Of a stretch of 64,000 nucleotides of DNA, positions 49,392 through 60,900 are shown piece by piece; positions within the stretch are counted from its first letter, which is position 1, and the number at the start of each line of letters is the position of its first letter. This DNA comes from Agarophyton chilense. Taxonomy: Eukaryota; Rhodophyta; Florideophyceae; Gracilariales; Gracilariaceae. The stretch covers positions 394,501-458,500 of the forward strand of contig JARGXX010000132.1 of assembly GCA_030374765.1 (NCBI GenBank), read 5' to 3'. Below the pieces are notes generated by a model. It was given only the letters and a program-made list of their open reading frames with translations. It did no database searches and had not been told where the DNA came from. Made by a program: the position numbers and the translations under genes.

Positions 49392-51398
49392 ATGGATGCA
49401 AGAAACACAGCCAACCGACCAGTCCATAGGACTCCTACGGCAGGACAAGTTGCGAATAGAACGCCGACGATGTCGCCTAAACCTCAAGTTGATACCGTTA
49501 GTGACCGCAAGAGCACTAAAAGCCAACAGCAAGATGTACTGACCCCCCTGGACAACCCTAAAAGGATTTTCCGAGAAACCACGATGGCAGCGCGTTTATG
49601 AGAACGCCTGACCAGGACCACCTCTAGGCCAGAGACACCTCAAGGAGAAACCCACCAGACCGAAGGAATTAGGGAAAACATGTCGGCAGGGCTTTCCGAC
49701 CTTCTCTGGCCCCGTGTCCGTGAGCTATGCTCAGCTCATGTGGATTCCGCTATGGACGTGCGACTCGCTACGGCGATCGCTGACCATACGGATTACCTCA
49801 TCACGCGAATCGTCCGTAAGGTAATGGAGTCTGAATTATTCATAGACTCCCTCCTGCAGGCCGCTCGAGGAGCCGTCACCCGCCAGGCAGGCAATTGGGT
49901 CCCTAGGACCACCCCACCACAAATTAACCATCCGGTCTCCATATGGCAACCCCCTACCGAACCCCCAGGAGTGGCTGCATTTTCCGCCGCTCGCCGGGAA
50001 TACCATCAGAAAAACCGAATTGTGGGACAATCTAGGAGCAGAAAAGAAGCTTCACGTCTAGATGAGAGACAGGTTTCCCATCTCGAAAATCCAAAGGAGG
50101 GACAAGCGAGGAGCAGAAGATAAGCTCCGCGTCTAGAAGATAGACTGCTTGCCCCACCCGACCGATTATATGAGGTACAGCGACCTCAGGGCTCCATCGG
50201 ATCTGAAAGAGAGATCAATCTTTTAGGTCCCTATTCCGCTGGAAAGAAAATAAGAAACCGCAGGAGAAAGAAAAACAGAAGGAGTAAAAGGAGAGACATT
50301 TCGGACACAAGGGATTCTGAATCGGCCTCGACCGAAACGACCGACTGAGAAGTGAGTGAGGCTGCCGTTCGATGCTTCAGCCCAATGAAAACAACCAACG
50401 AACTTTTCCTTAAGGTTCTAGACTACCGGAATAACCGTTTGGCAGACAGGTCCCCGAAATATTCTGGTTCGGTGGCTCGCAGAGTCGCCAAATGCGCCAA
50501 ACGGATGCAACTAACAATAACGGACAAGTTCTCCGGTTCCGATCCCATTGCTGTTCTTAGGTTTCTCAGTTTGTTTCGTACTTCTTGCGATCTGAACGGT
50601 GTCTACGAGGGCCCCGCTCTGTACCTTTTCCAATTCTTCCTTACAGGACAGGCACGTGACCGAGTGTTTTCGTAGATATCTGGCACAACTGACCTCGTGG
50701 ATGCTCAAGTCGGTGAGCTCCTCAGGTCATACCCCTAGGTTGATCATTACCTCTTAAAAACTTACGCCACGCGTGACGTCATAATGGATGCCCACCAGGA
50801 AGTCATCTCCTTTAGGCAGAGCTCCAACACGACCGAATAGTCTTTCGCAGACGACCTATGGAAGAAGGCTTAATGATGTGAAAACGTGTTCTCCGAAGTA
50901 CGGCTTAAGCGTCACTTCACGATGGGATTGCTCCCTGCCATTCGGACAAAAGTGCGCAATTACCACAGGGAAAACCCGCAATACTCCTTTCGAAGGCTCG
51001 TTACCTACACCGAGGGCTAGGGCAAAACCCACAGGACCTCCAGGCGCAACGCTGATAGAACCAGAGGACACGCCACTCCATTGCGTAAACCCAATCAAGC
51101 CCATTTGGTTGGCTCCACGGAGTCGGATATGGATGCTTCACTCCATTACGCCGATTCGGGAGATTTCCTCGCGGTCAATTTCAGTGCTCCTTTTTCCAGG
51201 CCTCCATCATATACCTCCCAGGAAACTACAGTGACCCCTGGACCACCCACACCCAAGTATTCTCGCTTTCCGCCTAACAAGGACGTTTTTGTTGGCTCCT
51301 CAAGGGCTTGCTTCCTCTGTCTTTCAGTGACCCAACCTTGTGACTGTACGAGGTATCTGCCTGAAAATGCACGTAAAATCCTCCTAACATTAAGGTAA
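49392..51398 (+). pseudogene. gypsy gag, broken by in-frame stops
   Basis: Read in a single frame from ATG 49392 there are about nine stops but no frameshift needed. The gag core is recognisable at about 50540-50900: AVLRFLSLFRTSCDLNGVYE, FQFFLTGQARDRVF, EVISFRQSSNTTE, HFTMGLLPAIRTKVRNY. A Cys-rich segment, ACFLCLSVTQPCDC (about 51300), stands where a zinc knuckle is expected but does not fit CCHC spacing. Confidence 0.7.
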
Positions 51399-51772
51399 GA
51401 GGCTTACCGGGTGAGGATATCATAAGGAATGCATAACCGGGCATAGCAACGACCCACAGGGACCCCTGGAAGCTCACGCTATGCGACGCCTCCGGATACA
51501 CCGATCAAAGCCCATCAGATACACCTCATTTTAGATCCTACGGAAGACCCCGTGGAACAATCCTATCCTCAGAAAGAAACGGAAACCACATCGGAAAACT
51601 CCTAGAGGGACGACTCAAGGTAAATCTTCTCTCATTGAACCCCTGCCTTAACCAATTGGACGGTCATGAGCCAAAGAGCTCCTCACCTCCCAATACGAAG
51701 CACCCATAATGGACCACTCGGGATGAATCACAACTAGAACACAGTAACGACCCCGTCTGTATCCTCACTCGA

Positions 51773-54700
51773 GTGACCACAGATTTATTTGACAAAGGCG
51801 CTGTTCCCAACTTTGTCCAACCTAAGCTGCTCCCACTGGGGTGGCAAGATTTCGTTCAAGCAAGGAAGACCCCAAGGATTACCGATGCTTCTCGTACACC
51901 AATGGACATTAAAGGGAAAGTACTACGTTACCTCCAGGCAGGACATTTCAAAGTCCGCACGTGGGTTCTTGTATGTCCTAACTTGGACGCCGAGGCAATC
52001 CTAGGGACCTCCTTTATCTATCGATACATTAAGGCCATTTATCCAGGCGTTAGGAAAGTCGCGCTTTACCGCGCACCTTCCATCAGAATAACTGGTTCAA
52101 GCCCAGGGCCAGAAGCTCCGCAAACGAGCGGTTGTATCCGAAAACACGAAGACCAATAAAGTTCGCCTGTCAAAGGCCATAATGATACCGTCGATGTCCC
52201 AAATCGCTGTATCGGTCCATTCCCAGTCCTCAGGTCTCGTAACGATTCAGAACCACCCGAAAACAATTCTGAAGCACTTTACCTTGATGACCAATAGAGT
52301 AATGGACATCCACCCCAAAATCTTTTTGGTCACAACCAACAACTTCCGAGATAAACGCGTGCTGTTACCTAAAAGTACAGTGATTAGTATCACTATAACA
52401 GCGCCCGTGGCCATTATGGGGGCCCAAATGGATAACCTTACGACGCTAACTCCCGACGAGCACGTCGACTCTTAGGAGGGGTCGGTCGCCATCGGCGCAA
52501 AATTCGAATCCTATAGACCCCAGGTACTTGATCTCCTCAAAGAGTACCAGGCCATGTGGTCAGGTAGATTGGACACAATCAGAGCCACTACACACCGCAT
52601 TGACCTTCAAGATGATGCTAGACCACAGTTCCAGCACCCATACCGTACCGGCCTTAAAGGTAGGGAAATTGTCGCCGACCAGATGGACACGATTCGCCAA
52701 GCTCAAGTCATGGAGCCGGCGCCTTCAAACCAATCCGAAAGGGCAAGGACCTTTGTCCTCGTGGCGAAGAAGGATGGCTCCGTCAGGTTCTGTGTCGACT
52801 ACAGGAAGCTGAACGCAGTAACCAAGAGGGACTCATACCCTATACCCCGTATGGATGACTGTCTAGATTCCTTAGGCGGAGCTGTCGTATTCACCCCACT
52901 GGATGCTAATTCCGGATATTGACAAATCCCTATGCTGAGGATGCGAGAGCGCTGACAACCTTTACAACCCATGAAGGTCTGTTCAGATTTACTTGCATGC
53001 CCTTTGATTTGAAGAATGCACCAGCTACTTTCCAACGGGTAATGGACATTATTCTGTCCAGAGTCAAATGGAAGTTCGCCCTGGTCTCTTTGGATGACAT
53101 TGTAATCTTCTCGCGGACCGTAAAGGAACACCTTCCCCACGTGAAGAAGGTGCTTACAATCATACGGGACGCTGGAGTAACACTGAAACTCCCCAAATGC
53201 GCCTTCTTCCAGGCCTGAGTGGACTATCTTGGTCACTTCGTCCTCCCAAGAAAGCTAAAGGTGGCCACACGGACCACAAATGCCATTCGCCAGGCTAAGC
53301 CTCTTAGGACCCACATGGTACTATGATCCTGCGTGGGATTGTGCAACGTTTACCGAGGGTTCGTCCAAGGGTTTGCCTAGATCTCGGCCCCTCTCAACGC
53401 GACGCTGAAGAAAAGAACACCTTTGGAGTTCGAAGCCCTTATCGACGACCAGTACGCGGCATTTCAGATCCTAAAGGACAATTTGCTGAACCCACCCATA
53501 TTGGATTTATAAAAGCCCCATAGGCCTTTCGTCCTGGATATATACGTCTCTGATGTTCAAGTGGGTTGTGCACTGCTACAGGAACAGTATTCACCGAAGG
53601 ACTATCGACCTATTGGCTACTGGAGCAGAGTGCTCACCAGCTCGGAGCGAAACTACAGTACGACCGGAAAGGAATGTCTAGCCATCGTATGGTCCGTATT
53701 GACACTCCGTCCGTACCTCAAAGGAACCAGGTTTACCATTAGAACAGACCATGATTCAATCCGCTGGTTTACTCAATATGATCAATGCATCGAGTCGACT
53801 AGCTAGGTGGCGCCTCAGGCTCTCTGAATATGACTACGAGAGAACCTATAGACCAGGCATCAAGCACCAGGCAGCAGATGCCCTTTCGCGAATCATTACC
53901 GACCGAACTGATGACACCCTCTTGGGTGACCTAATTCCAACCCCCTTTACAAATGATGGACCTCAGAACTATATGGAAACAGATGACCTCATGGGTAAGG
54001 TGCAATCGGAGGATCCTGTGGTAAAGGAGAACGAAGTATGCCTATTGGACTGGGAAAAAGTACCACCCAATTCAGCACCACCCCAGGTTAATGCAATAGC
54101 CCCGGAGGAAAAAGAGCTCCTCCCTGTAACTATTGAAAAACTCCTACAGGCGCAGGTCGGAGACGGATACTGCAAGGAAACAGCCCAATTGATAGGCACC
54201 CCAGGATGCCTGTTCGACTATGACCGATTTGGACTACTATATCGCCGCTCACCGCTGGATGGGGCACTCCAACGGGTGATACCAACTTCGCTAGGGGCGC
54301 GATTCCTATACCTCGCCCATTTTCCTCGCTTGGCTGGTCACCCTGGAAGGCGACGAATGTACCAGATCCTAAGGAAGTTCTTCTACTGGCCACTAATGGC
54401 GCAGGACTATGGCAAACCGCACGGAACTGTGCATCGTGGGCACAGATCCGAGGTTCTTGCGCCAATCATCAGGCTGAACTGAAGCTCTTCCCCGCCGCAG
54501 GCCCAATGGAATTTGTCGCAATGGATATACTTGAGCCTTTGCCTAAGTCTTCCCATGGGAATCGGTTTTTTTGACTATAATCGATAGTTTTACCAAACTT
54601 ACCCAAGCCCTACCCCTAGGTATGACAACGGCCACGGATATCGCCACGGCCTTCTTGTCCCACTGGGTGTATCCATATGGCATGCCACTCTACCTCCTTA

Positions 54701-56079
54701 GGGATAACGGTAGCCAGTTTGTATCCAAATTCTTCTCACACGTCTGTGCTGCCTTAGGAATCAAACATGTGACCACCACGGCGCACCACCTGCAAACCAA
54801 TGCCCAAGCCGAACGCTTCAAACGAACCCTTCTGGACCGATTGCAACACTACGTATCGGAACACCAATTTGACTGGGACGACTACGTTGAGCCACTGGTT
54901 TATGCCTACAACACGCAGGTGCACGCTTCCACAGGGACAACAACGTTCGACTTAACGCTAATGAGAGCGCCGCTGCCGATAGCTGTTGACCTTCAGGAGT
55001 CTATCACACCCCAGGACATAACCGAAGTAATGAATCCTACCCAGGCGAAGCCCTACTCTCGCCGACGCATTAACCGCATTATCCAATCGGCCCGAATTGA
55101 ACTTACCAAAGCCCAACGGCGCTACAAGATCAATTTTGACAAAGCTGTTTCGAATACACCGACCTTTGGGAACGGAGCCCTGGTGTACCTGGACCGGCCA
55201 CCGAAGGACAGTGAGGAACTCGAGGACACTACGTGGAAGCTCTTATTTCGCTCTACGGGACCATACGAAGTCCTTAAGGCAAACGAACACTCCATCAAGT
55301 TGCTAATTGACGGCCTACAAGACATCGTGTCTTTTGACCGCGTAACACGAGCTCCCAGTTCCTCCGTACAACCAAAGTCCCAGCCTCCTAACCCAACGGA
55401 AGCACCACGAACTCAGGTCGACGCGCAATTCTCCACACCCCCTAAGGCAGTTCTCGCGGACTCGACTAGCCCCACGAACCCCATGGTCAACGCCAACAAC
55501 TATGACCCATCTCTCCCAACCGACTTCAATGGATTCGCCCCACTGGACCACACACTCCTTCCGGAGAAGGAACACCCACCGGAATATGTGATCGAGCGCA
55601 TCATCTCCGCCGGTCAAGGAGAAGATGGAACTATGCGCTATCGCGTACGTTGGTTCGGCTACACACCTGAAGACGACACTCGGCAAAAGCCTCAAACCAT
55701 TCCGGCTAATTTATCGCCCGCTATTGGCACAGAATCAGCCCCACTGAGCGCGGCCTTCAGAAGGGGGCAACCATTGGTCCAAATAATCCCAAACCGCCTC
55801 CCGACACGACGGTTCGCCGGAGCACGACGTTTCGTCGTAGCTCCCGCATCTGGTAACAAGGTCAGTCCTGCGGCGACACCTGAAGAAGACCCCGAGACGC
55901 CCTCAAGATTGGACGCCGTCCCGGGGCACGCACGTTTGAGATACAAGAACGACCTAGGGAAAGCACACGCATTAGTTTATTTGACAACTAGTAGAGGTAG
56001 AACAGCCCTCACCATGCCCTCAAGGTTTGCGGAAGCGCTTGGAACACCAACAGGACTCACGGGGGCGTGGCAGGAGTAA
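51773..56079 (+). pseudogene. gypsy pol: protease, RT, RNase H, integrase, chromodomain
   Basis: At least four frameshifts. Protease-like segment 51773-52159 (VLVCPNLDAEAILGTSFIYR). RT 52554-53218 with FVLVAKKDGSVRFCVDYRKL, FTCMPFDLKNAPATFQRVMD and SLDDIVIFS (catalytic Asp pair); a frameshift lies near 52919. RNase H 53561-53806 with RPIGYWSRVL and RTDHDSIRW. Linker to 54482 with an HHCC half-motif HPGRRRMYQIL. Integrase follows, with MDIL, LRDNGSQFVS and TNAQAERFKRTL giving the DDE triad. The open segment 54571-56079 continues into a chromodomain at about 55570-55720 (EYVIERIISAGQ, YRVRWFGYTPEDDT), whose usual final Trp is Arg. Inactive. Confidence 0.88.
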
Positions 56080-56554
56080 CTCCGTCGTCCTCATTGGAAC
56101 CTTCAGGAGCGAAACGGGGACCAAGGTTACTCGAGGAGCCAACTGGACGATCAGAGCCTGCTCCAGCGAGCAGAGCACGGTGCTTTGGCGGAGATTCGCC
56201 TGAAAAACGATTGTCACCATCTGAAGCCACCCAGTCACTCAAATTTAGACCATACCAGGCATCGAAGTCGGCAGTAACCCTCTGGGACATCGCCTGCGCA
56301 TTCTGCTACAGGATATTGACCATAGTGGTCTTCAGATCCTGATCCTGTTAGACAACCGCGGCGTAGCGAGCCGAGTGACACGCCCAGGAGCAGGCTTACC
56401 TCAGGATTGCCGCAATGTCTATCGAGGCCGTAATACCACCGGTACGGCAGACATGACGGAAATTCGCGGCTGCGGCCGTGACCGAAGTCGGAAAGTTTGG
56501 CAATGGAGAGGACGGAGCGATGTCGACGACTCCAGTGGACGTTTGAGCAAATGC
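56080..56554. other. Spacer between gypsy pol and antisense gene
   Basis: 475 bases between two convergent stops. A 91-codon plus-strand frame (56067-56342) overlaps the pol end and has no recognisable motif. Confidence 0.45.
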
Positions 56555-58232
56555 CTAGCCTAAAGGTCTTTCGGGTTCGACAGTAACCTCGCCAGGAAGG
56601 ATGTTCACTTGGGCGACAGGCGGTTCATACCAGAGCTCATCCTGAGGAGCAGCGCCCAGAGAAGCTGGAGGAGGGCAAGCAGTCGGCAACACAACAGCGG
56701 ATTCGACCGGAGGATGAACGCCCTTCACGGGTAGGACGAAGGGATCTCCACCGAAGGATTCTCCGTCGGACATACCAGCAGGAACCAACGACGTGGCATT
56801 AGCATCAGGCTCGAGGCACAGAGTATCGATACCGATGGCCTTCGGATAATAGTCGGGCACATGACGCCGCGGAATGTCCGATAGTTGATTCCTCAAAGGC
56901 TTGGCGGGATAGGCATGAGCGTCGTCCTGACCTTGCGGATGCATCAAAATGGGCGTGAATGAGTCAGTATCCCACTCATACCAAAGGAACCCGGGAGTCT
57001 TGCCCCACTCCACTTGTAGGACATGATCCAAAAGGGCCTCGGTCTCCTCGACGTCAAACTGGATCCCACGGACGATATTCTGGATGCCCAGGTTCCTTAA
57101 GAAACGGATCATGATGTCCGGGAGTGGGATTAGGCGACCTCGAAGGCCGGGTATGTTCTCATCGTACCACACCCTCCAATCCTCCGAACGGACATTACCA
57201 CGGATTCCGTACTTCGCGGTATCCAAGAAGGCCGTAACGGACAACACTCCAAAATCAACAAATAGTACCTGCCAGGACAACCAAGACCTTCGGTCATCTC
57301 ACCGCCCATGACTTGGGACGAAGGATATGTCACTACGGATGGCGTGGGAACCAAAAAGAGCGGCAAGATACGCCAATACATGGCCCATTTGTTCTCATCC
57401 TCGTAGGGAAGCGAGAGGTACAACGAAAGGCGTTTGTCTGCGCTCACGTCGTTAAACTCCACTTGGTGCCAACAAAAGAAGAACCCCAGGGATTGACGCA
57501 GACGGCCATCGTGCTCGTTCATCTAGTTCCTATAGACCCGGTTGGACATCCAGAATCAGCGGACATACGGCGGCCAGAAGCACATAAGCGCCAAGAGCTT
57601 GTGACCAGCCGGAGGAAAGGGCACATGAGGCGAGATGAAACCCGTGTATAGGTCCGAGAGGCGTTTTTTCACCCTGAACTGGTATTTGGCTTCCTCCTCG
57701 CAGCGGACGTATGGCATGTCCGCTTGGATAACGGTAGGACATCGCGTCGCCGAACGTGGATCCACAGGACAATACAACCGTCGGTTGTACCACGAGACGC
57801 TGCGCGCGTTCTTTCTGCCCCTCCCGAAATCGGGTATCTTGGCAAACCGTCGGGCGTCGAGATACATTTGACAAAACCGCTGGTATTCTTCCACAAAGGA
57901 CGGGAGAAAGGCATGACGCACTGCCCGCGGATTCCGTCCGATGGTACGATCATAGTGGTCCCCAGGACGTTCGTAAGCCACTTGGTATCCCGAGGAGCTC
58001 CCGCTTGGTTGTTCAAAGCCATGGTGCCGCTGCCCACAGACTGGTGCGCCGGGAATTGAATAGGGCGACCGACGGAAGCGACAAAGTCCGGCGGGAGAAC
58101 GGCATATCCGACGGGCTTATAAGGCGAGTTCGGCATCGCGCGCGACCAATGAAAAAGTACCACGATGATAAGTCGAGGTGACGGAATCGACCCGGACGGA
58201 CTGACAGGCGTGACCCATTGTGGACGAAGCAC
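56555..58232 (-). pseudogene. Antisense gene downstream of gypsy pol, unknown function, frameshifted
   Basis: Three overlapping minus-strand segments, 58232 to about 57985, 57981-57130 and 57280-56555. They appear to be one old coding region broken by frameshifts near 57985 and 57280 and by stops at 57558 (TGA) and 57525 (TAG). Protein-like blocks include FVEEYQRFCQMYLDARRFAK, VSWYNRRLYCPVDPR, EDWRVWYDENIPGLRGRL, IRFLRNLGIQNIVRGIQF and GKTPGFLWYEWDTDSFTPIL. The C-terminus is Pro/Glu-rich. I recognise no domain and see no similarity to the copia antisense product. Whether it belongs to the gypsy element depends on where the 3' LTR lies. Confidence 0.5.
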
Positions 58233-58270
58233 GGAGGGTCGCCAAAGGAAGAACGGAGACTAAGAAAGAT

Positions 58271-59785
58271 GTCAATGGACCGTCTTGGCAACGCGACGCG
58301 AGGAATACGCCGGCGATGCACCTATGGCCAGCGCTCACGGTGCGTGGGAGTTTCAGTCCTTAGGCCAATTAATTGCCCTTCCGCGCCAATGGTCAAGTCA
58401 CGCGTCCGCCCATCCCCGCAGGCGATGACGACGCGATGTCCCGTCGCGCCCAATGGTACCGGCAGCAACGAAGTTCTCCTGTCCCCTGGGTCAATCAAGA
58501 GGCCGTCTGAACTTCGGCGTGACGGCCGAACCCTAAGGAGTGAGATATGTAAAGAAGCGATGCTAACGATTGAGCTCTGTAAGCCGCCGGGCCCCGAGGA
58601 CTCTTACAGGCGACACGTGGACGGGTCGACCTCAGGTGGACTCATGTAGATTATTAATTCATTTTAATTAGTGTAATAGCTTAGCATTACAGTGCCAAGG
58701 AGATCTCAGCGCCTCGCCAGTACTATTTACTCGGCTCGAGTGACTTTTCTCTCTTAGAGTAAGGTAGGCACCGTTAGGACACTACATAACCCTCTTTGGT
58801 ATATTAGTTCCACCAATCGGTCTTCAAGCCATCGTTTCCGTAGCCGAAACCTGTAGGACTACGCAGTAAATGCCAGCCCAATGCACCAAGTACTCTGGGA
58901 GTGCCGCCATCAAGGATTCGAACCTTAGGAACCGCTCTACCACGCTACCACCAGTCGAGCCCCGTACGCTGACCCACCTGTTCTTGCGTTATAATGAGTG
59001 TCATCATACTTAGGCAAAAACATCTTCCATCGACATTCACACAGTGCAGAATACTACACTGGTGCGTGGTAAGTTTCAACGACCGTGCCCTTGTTGAGAG
59101 GTATCCAGTGGTGGTCTTTTCTGACAAAACAAGCGGTGCCAGAAGCAGCCTGTATGGGCTGTATTTGATGCGTTCGTTCCGAATGGACGACTTACGGAAA
59201 TTGAAAAATTGGTATTTCGCTCCAGAGTCGATGTAGGCCGATTCTACTTTCCCTTGTGAGAGAATTGCGATATGGCTCCTATATGTTGCTACATTTCAGT
59301 GGAACTCAGTCGAAGGAAGAGGATCGACATGCCATTGCACCACATAATATTGTAGATGGGAGATAATGTTTCCATTTCAAGTTACCCTTGATGTATGTCA
59401 TGAGTTCCCGTTGGACTGATATTGTCTTCCTTGGCGGTTTTGTGTGTTATGTTACAAGTGACTAGAATTGGTGTTGGTGCGATTTGGGCTATCCCTGTAG
59501 TACCCGCTCTAACGGAGAGAGCAGACACCCGCGACAGCGTTCGGACTGCCGATGGGTCACTTGCGGCGAAAGAAAAGGGGTGGTAGAGCTACAACACCAG
59601 CGAGCTGTAAGTGGGGTGTAAGGCCACTACTCTCCAGCGAGTATTAACAGTGCAACTGTAAAACTTTGATGGAACGTACGTACGAGAAAGTTCGTGAAGT
59701 GGTTGGGGGCTGACTATCTGTTATAGCTCGTTCGGATCTCCGGTTAAGGAATCCTAAGCGAGGAACAGAATAGTCATGATGCCCA
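58271..59785. other. Non-coding remnant DNA right of the gypsy element
   Basis: Possibly includes the gypsy 3' LTR from about 58270, unconfirmed. No supported coding sequence; an 80-codon frame at 58994-59236 has no motif. A tRNA-like A-box/B-box pair lies on the minus strand at about 58902-58962. Confidence 0.45.
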
Positions 59786-60024
59786 TGTTGTCTCCTTTAC
59801 TTGGAGTAGGTGCTCACCTCTGGTACACTATATACTGTGTACCAGGGTGAGTGCCCAAATAAATATATAAATAATACCCAGTGTTTAGCCACTTAGCCAA
59901 ACCACTGTATGGGTATGGTCCCTAATGGACGTCTAGCTACAAAGGGTAGTAAAACCAGCCACGTGGATCGCCACTACATGCGCCGTTGCAAGCCACTCCA
60001 CTCGTGATACCACGTGTCCCAACA
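59786..60024. repeat. LTR-like sequence, 239 bases, TGTTG...CAACA
   Basis: Begins TGTTG and ends CAACA, a perfect 5-base terminal inversion typical of copia LTRs, and is close in length to the 230-base LTRs of the complete element. On the minus strand it starts TGTTGGGACA and is followed, outside the end, by TGGGCATCATG, a possible primer-binding site. It contains a strong hairpin (59809-59854) and A/T-rich TATA/AATAAA-like sequence. The flanking five bases do not match, so it is not a clean solo LTR. It may be an end of the third copia remnant. Confidence 0.45.
59809..59854. repeat. Imperfect inverted repeat (hairpin) with A/T loop
   Basis: Left arm GGTGCTCACCTCTGGTACAC pairs with right arm GTGTACCAGGGTGAGTGCC around a loop of TATATACT type, giving about 17-19 pairs with few mismatches. 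Confidence 0.75.
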
Positions 60025-60089
60025 ATGTACCCTGCCTCCTGGCATCCTACGCGGTGTGTCGCTTCTTATCATAGCACTGACCAGGCCAC

Positions 60090-60900
60090 TCAGTAATGAG
60101 TTCCAAACGCGACTTTGCGACAAAGAAACCATCGGACTCCCCGACATAGTAGAATACTACAATGCCCAGACGTGTTGCGCGGTTTATTATGATAGTTGTT
60201 CAATTCTTCACGCTTTAGTTTGTAACACTACTGGGCATAATGACCGCGACGTCGGCAGTAGTAACAATTCTTTTCGTCGCAACCCCGATTGGAAGATGAT
60301 TTGTTTCGTCGACCACTCCACTGACGTCCTCTTTTCATGGTTTTGTTGGCGATTGGCAATTTAAATGGTGTAGGAGGCGTATCAGAGGACGCTTGTTGCA
60401 GATCGTTCGGGTTCTTCCGACGGACCACCTCTGCTTCGACGGCATTAAAAATGGAGTCGAAACCAGAATCTGTTAGGTTGGACTTCATAGCCAAAGGTGC
60501 GAAAGAGATGGGAAGGCTTCTGAATAATTTGGACACTTTCTCTTTTTCAGATATCTTTTTGTCGAAAGTGGCCTGTTCCCCAACAATTTCCACGAACTTA
60601 GACTCGTGCTTGTTCCAATCTTCGTTGTCATTGTATAAAAGCGTGTCCATGCGGTACTGGATGTTCCGAACGGCTTGCGTGTTGGTAGTTTTGTACACAT
60701 GCTGAATTCAGTCGAGAGTTTCTTGGCTGTTTTGTCGTTGTCGTCGATGAAAGTGCGGACGAGAGCGAAAGTTGAATCAACAAGGCAAAGTGGGGTTGTG
60801 CTCTTTGCCCTGATAGATTTCTAAAACCAAGTTGTAACGGAGCGGTTGTTGATATAGAATCTTTCGGTTCGAGGATCCAAACCACTTAGAAAAACTTCGT
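60090..60900 (-). pseudogene. Third copia-type gag remnant
   Basis: The minus-strand segment 60698-60228 matches copia gag (UBN2-type): EDWNKHESKFVEIVGEQ, KVSKLFRSLPISFAPLAM, EAEVVRRKN. It then has a CCHC knuckle, NCYYCRRRGHYAQ, where a TAG (60230-60228) falls just before the last Cys. The frame continues after the stop with CYKLKREELNNY. The upstream part (60885-60700) is shifted. This gag differs in family from the two plus-strand copia elements. No pol follows to the left, so the element is badly truncated. Confidence 0.72.

Larger units (their letters stand above)
49330..58270 (+). mobile_element. Ty3/gypsy chromovirus-like retrotransposon with antisense gene, decayed, LTRs not found
   Basis: Order: gag (49.4-51.4 kb), protease, reverse transcriptase, RNase H, integrase, chromodomain (to 56079), then an antisense gene (58232-56555). 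Integrase after RNase H and the terminal chromodomain place it among gypsy chromoviruses. A TGGTTTAACTCC motif at about 49348 could be a primer-binding site. I could not find a matching pair of LTRs, so both ends are estimates and the left LTR is probably lost. A purine-rich stretch near 58245-58269 followed by TGTCAATGG may mark the 3' LTR start. Confidence 0.7.

Noticed and set aside
58902..58962. A functional tRNA gene on the minus strand
   Set aside because: The B-box is perfect, but there is no room for an anticodon arm and the acceptor ends do not pair.
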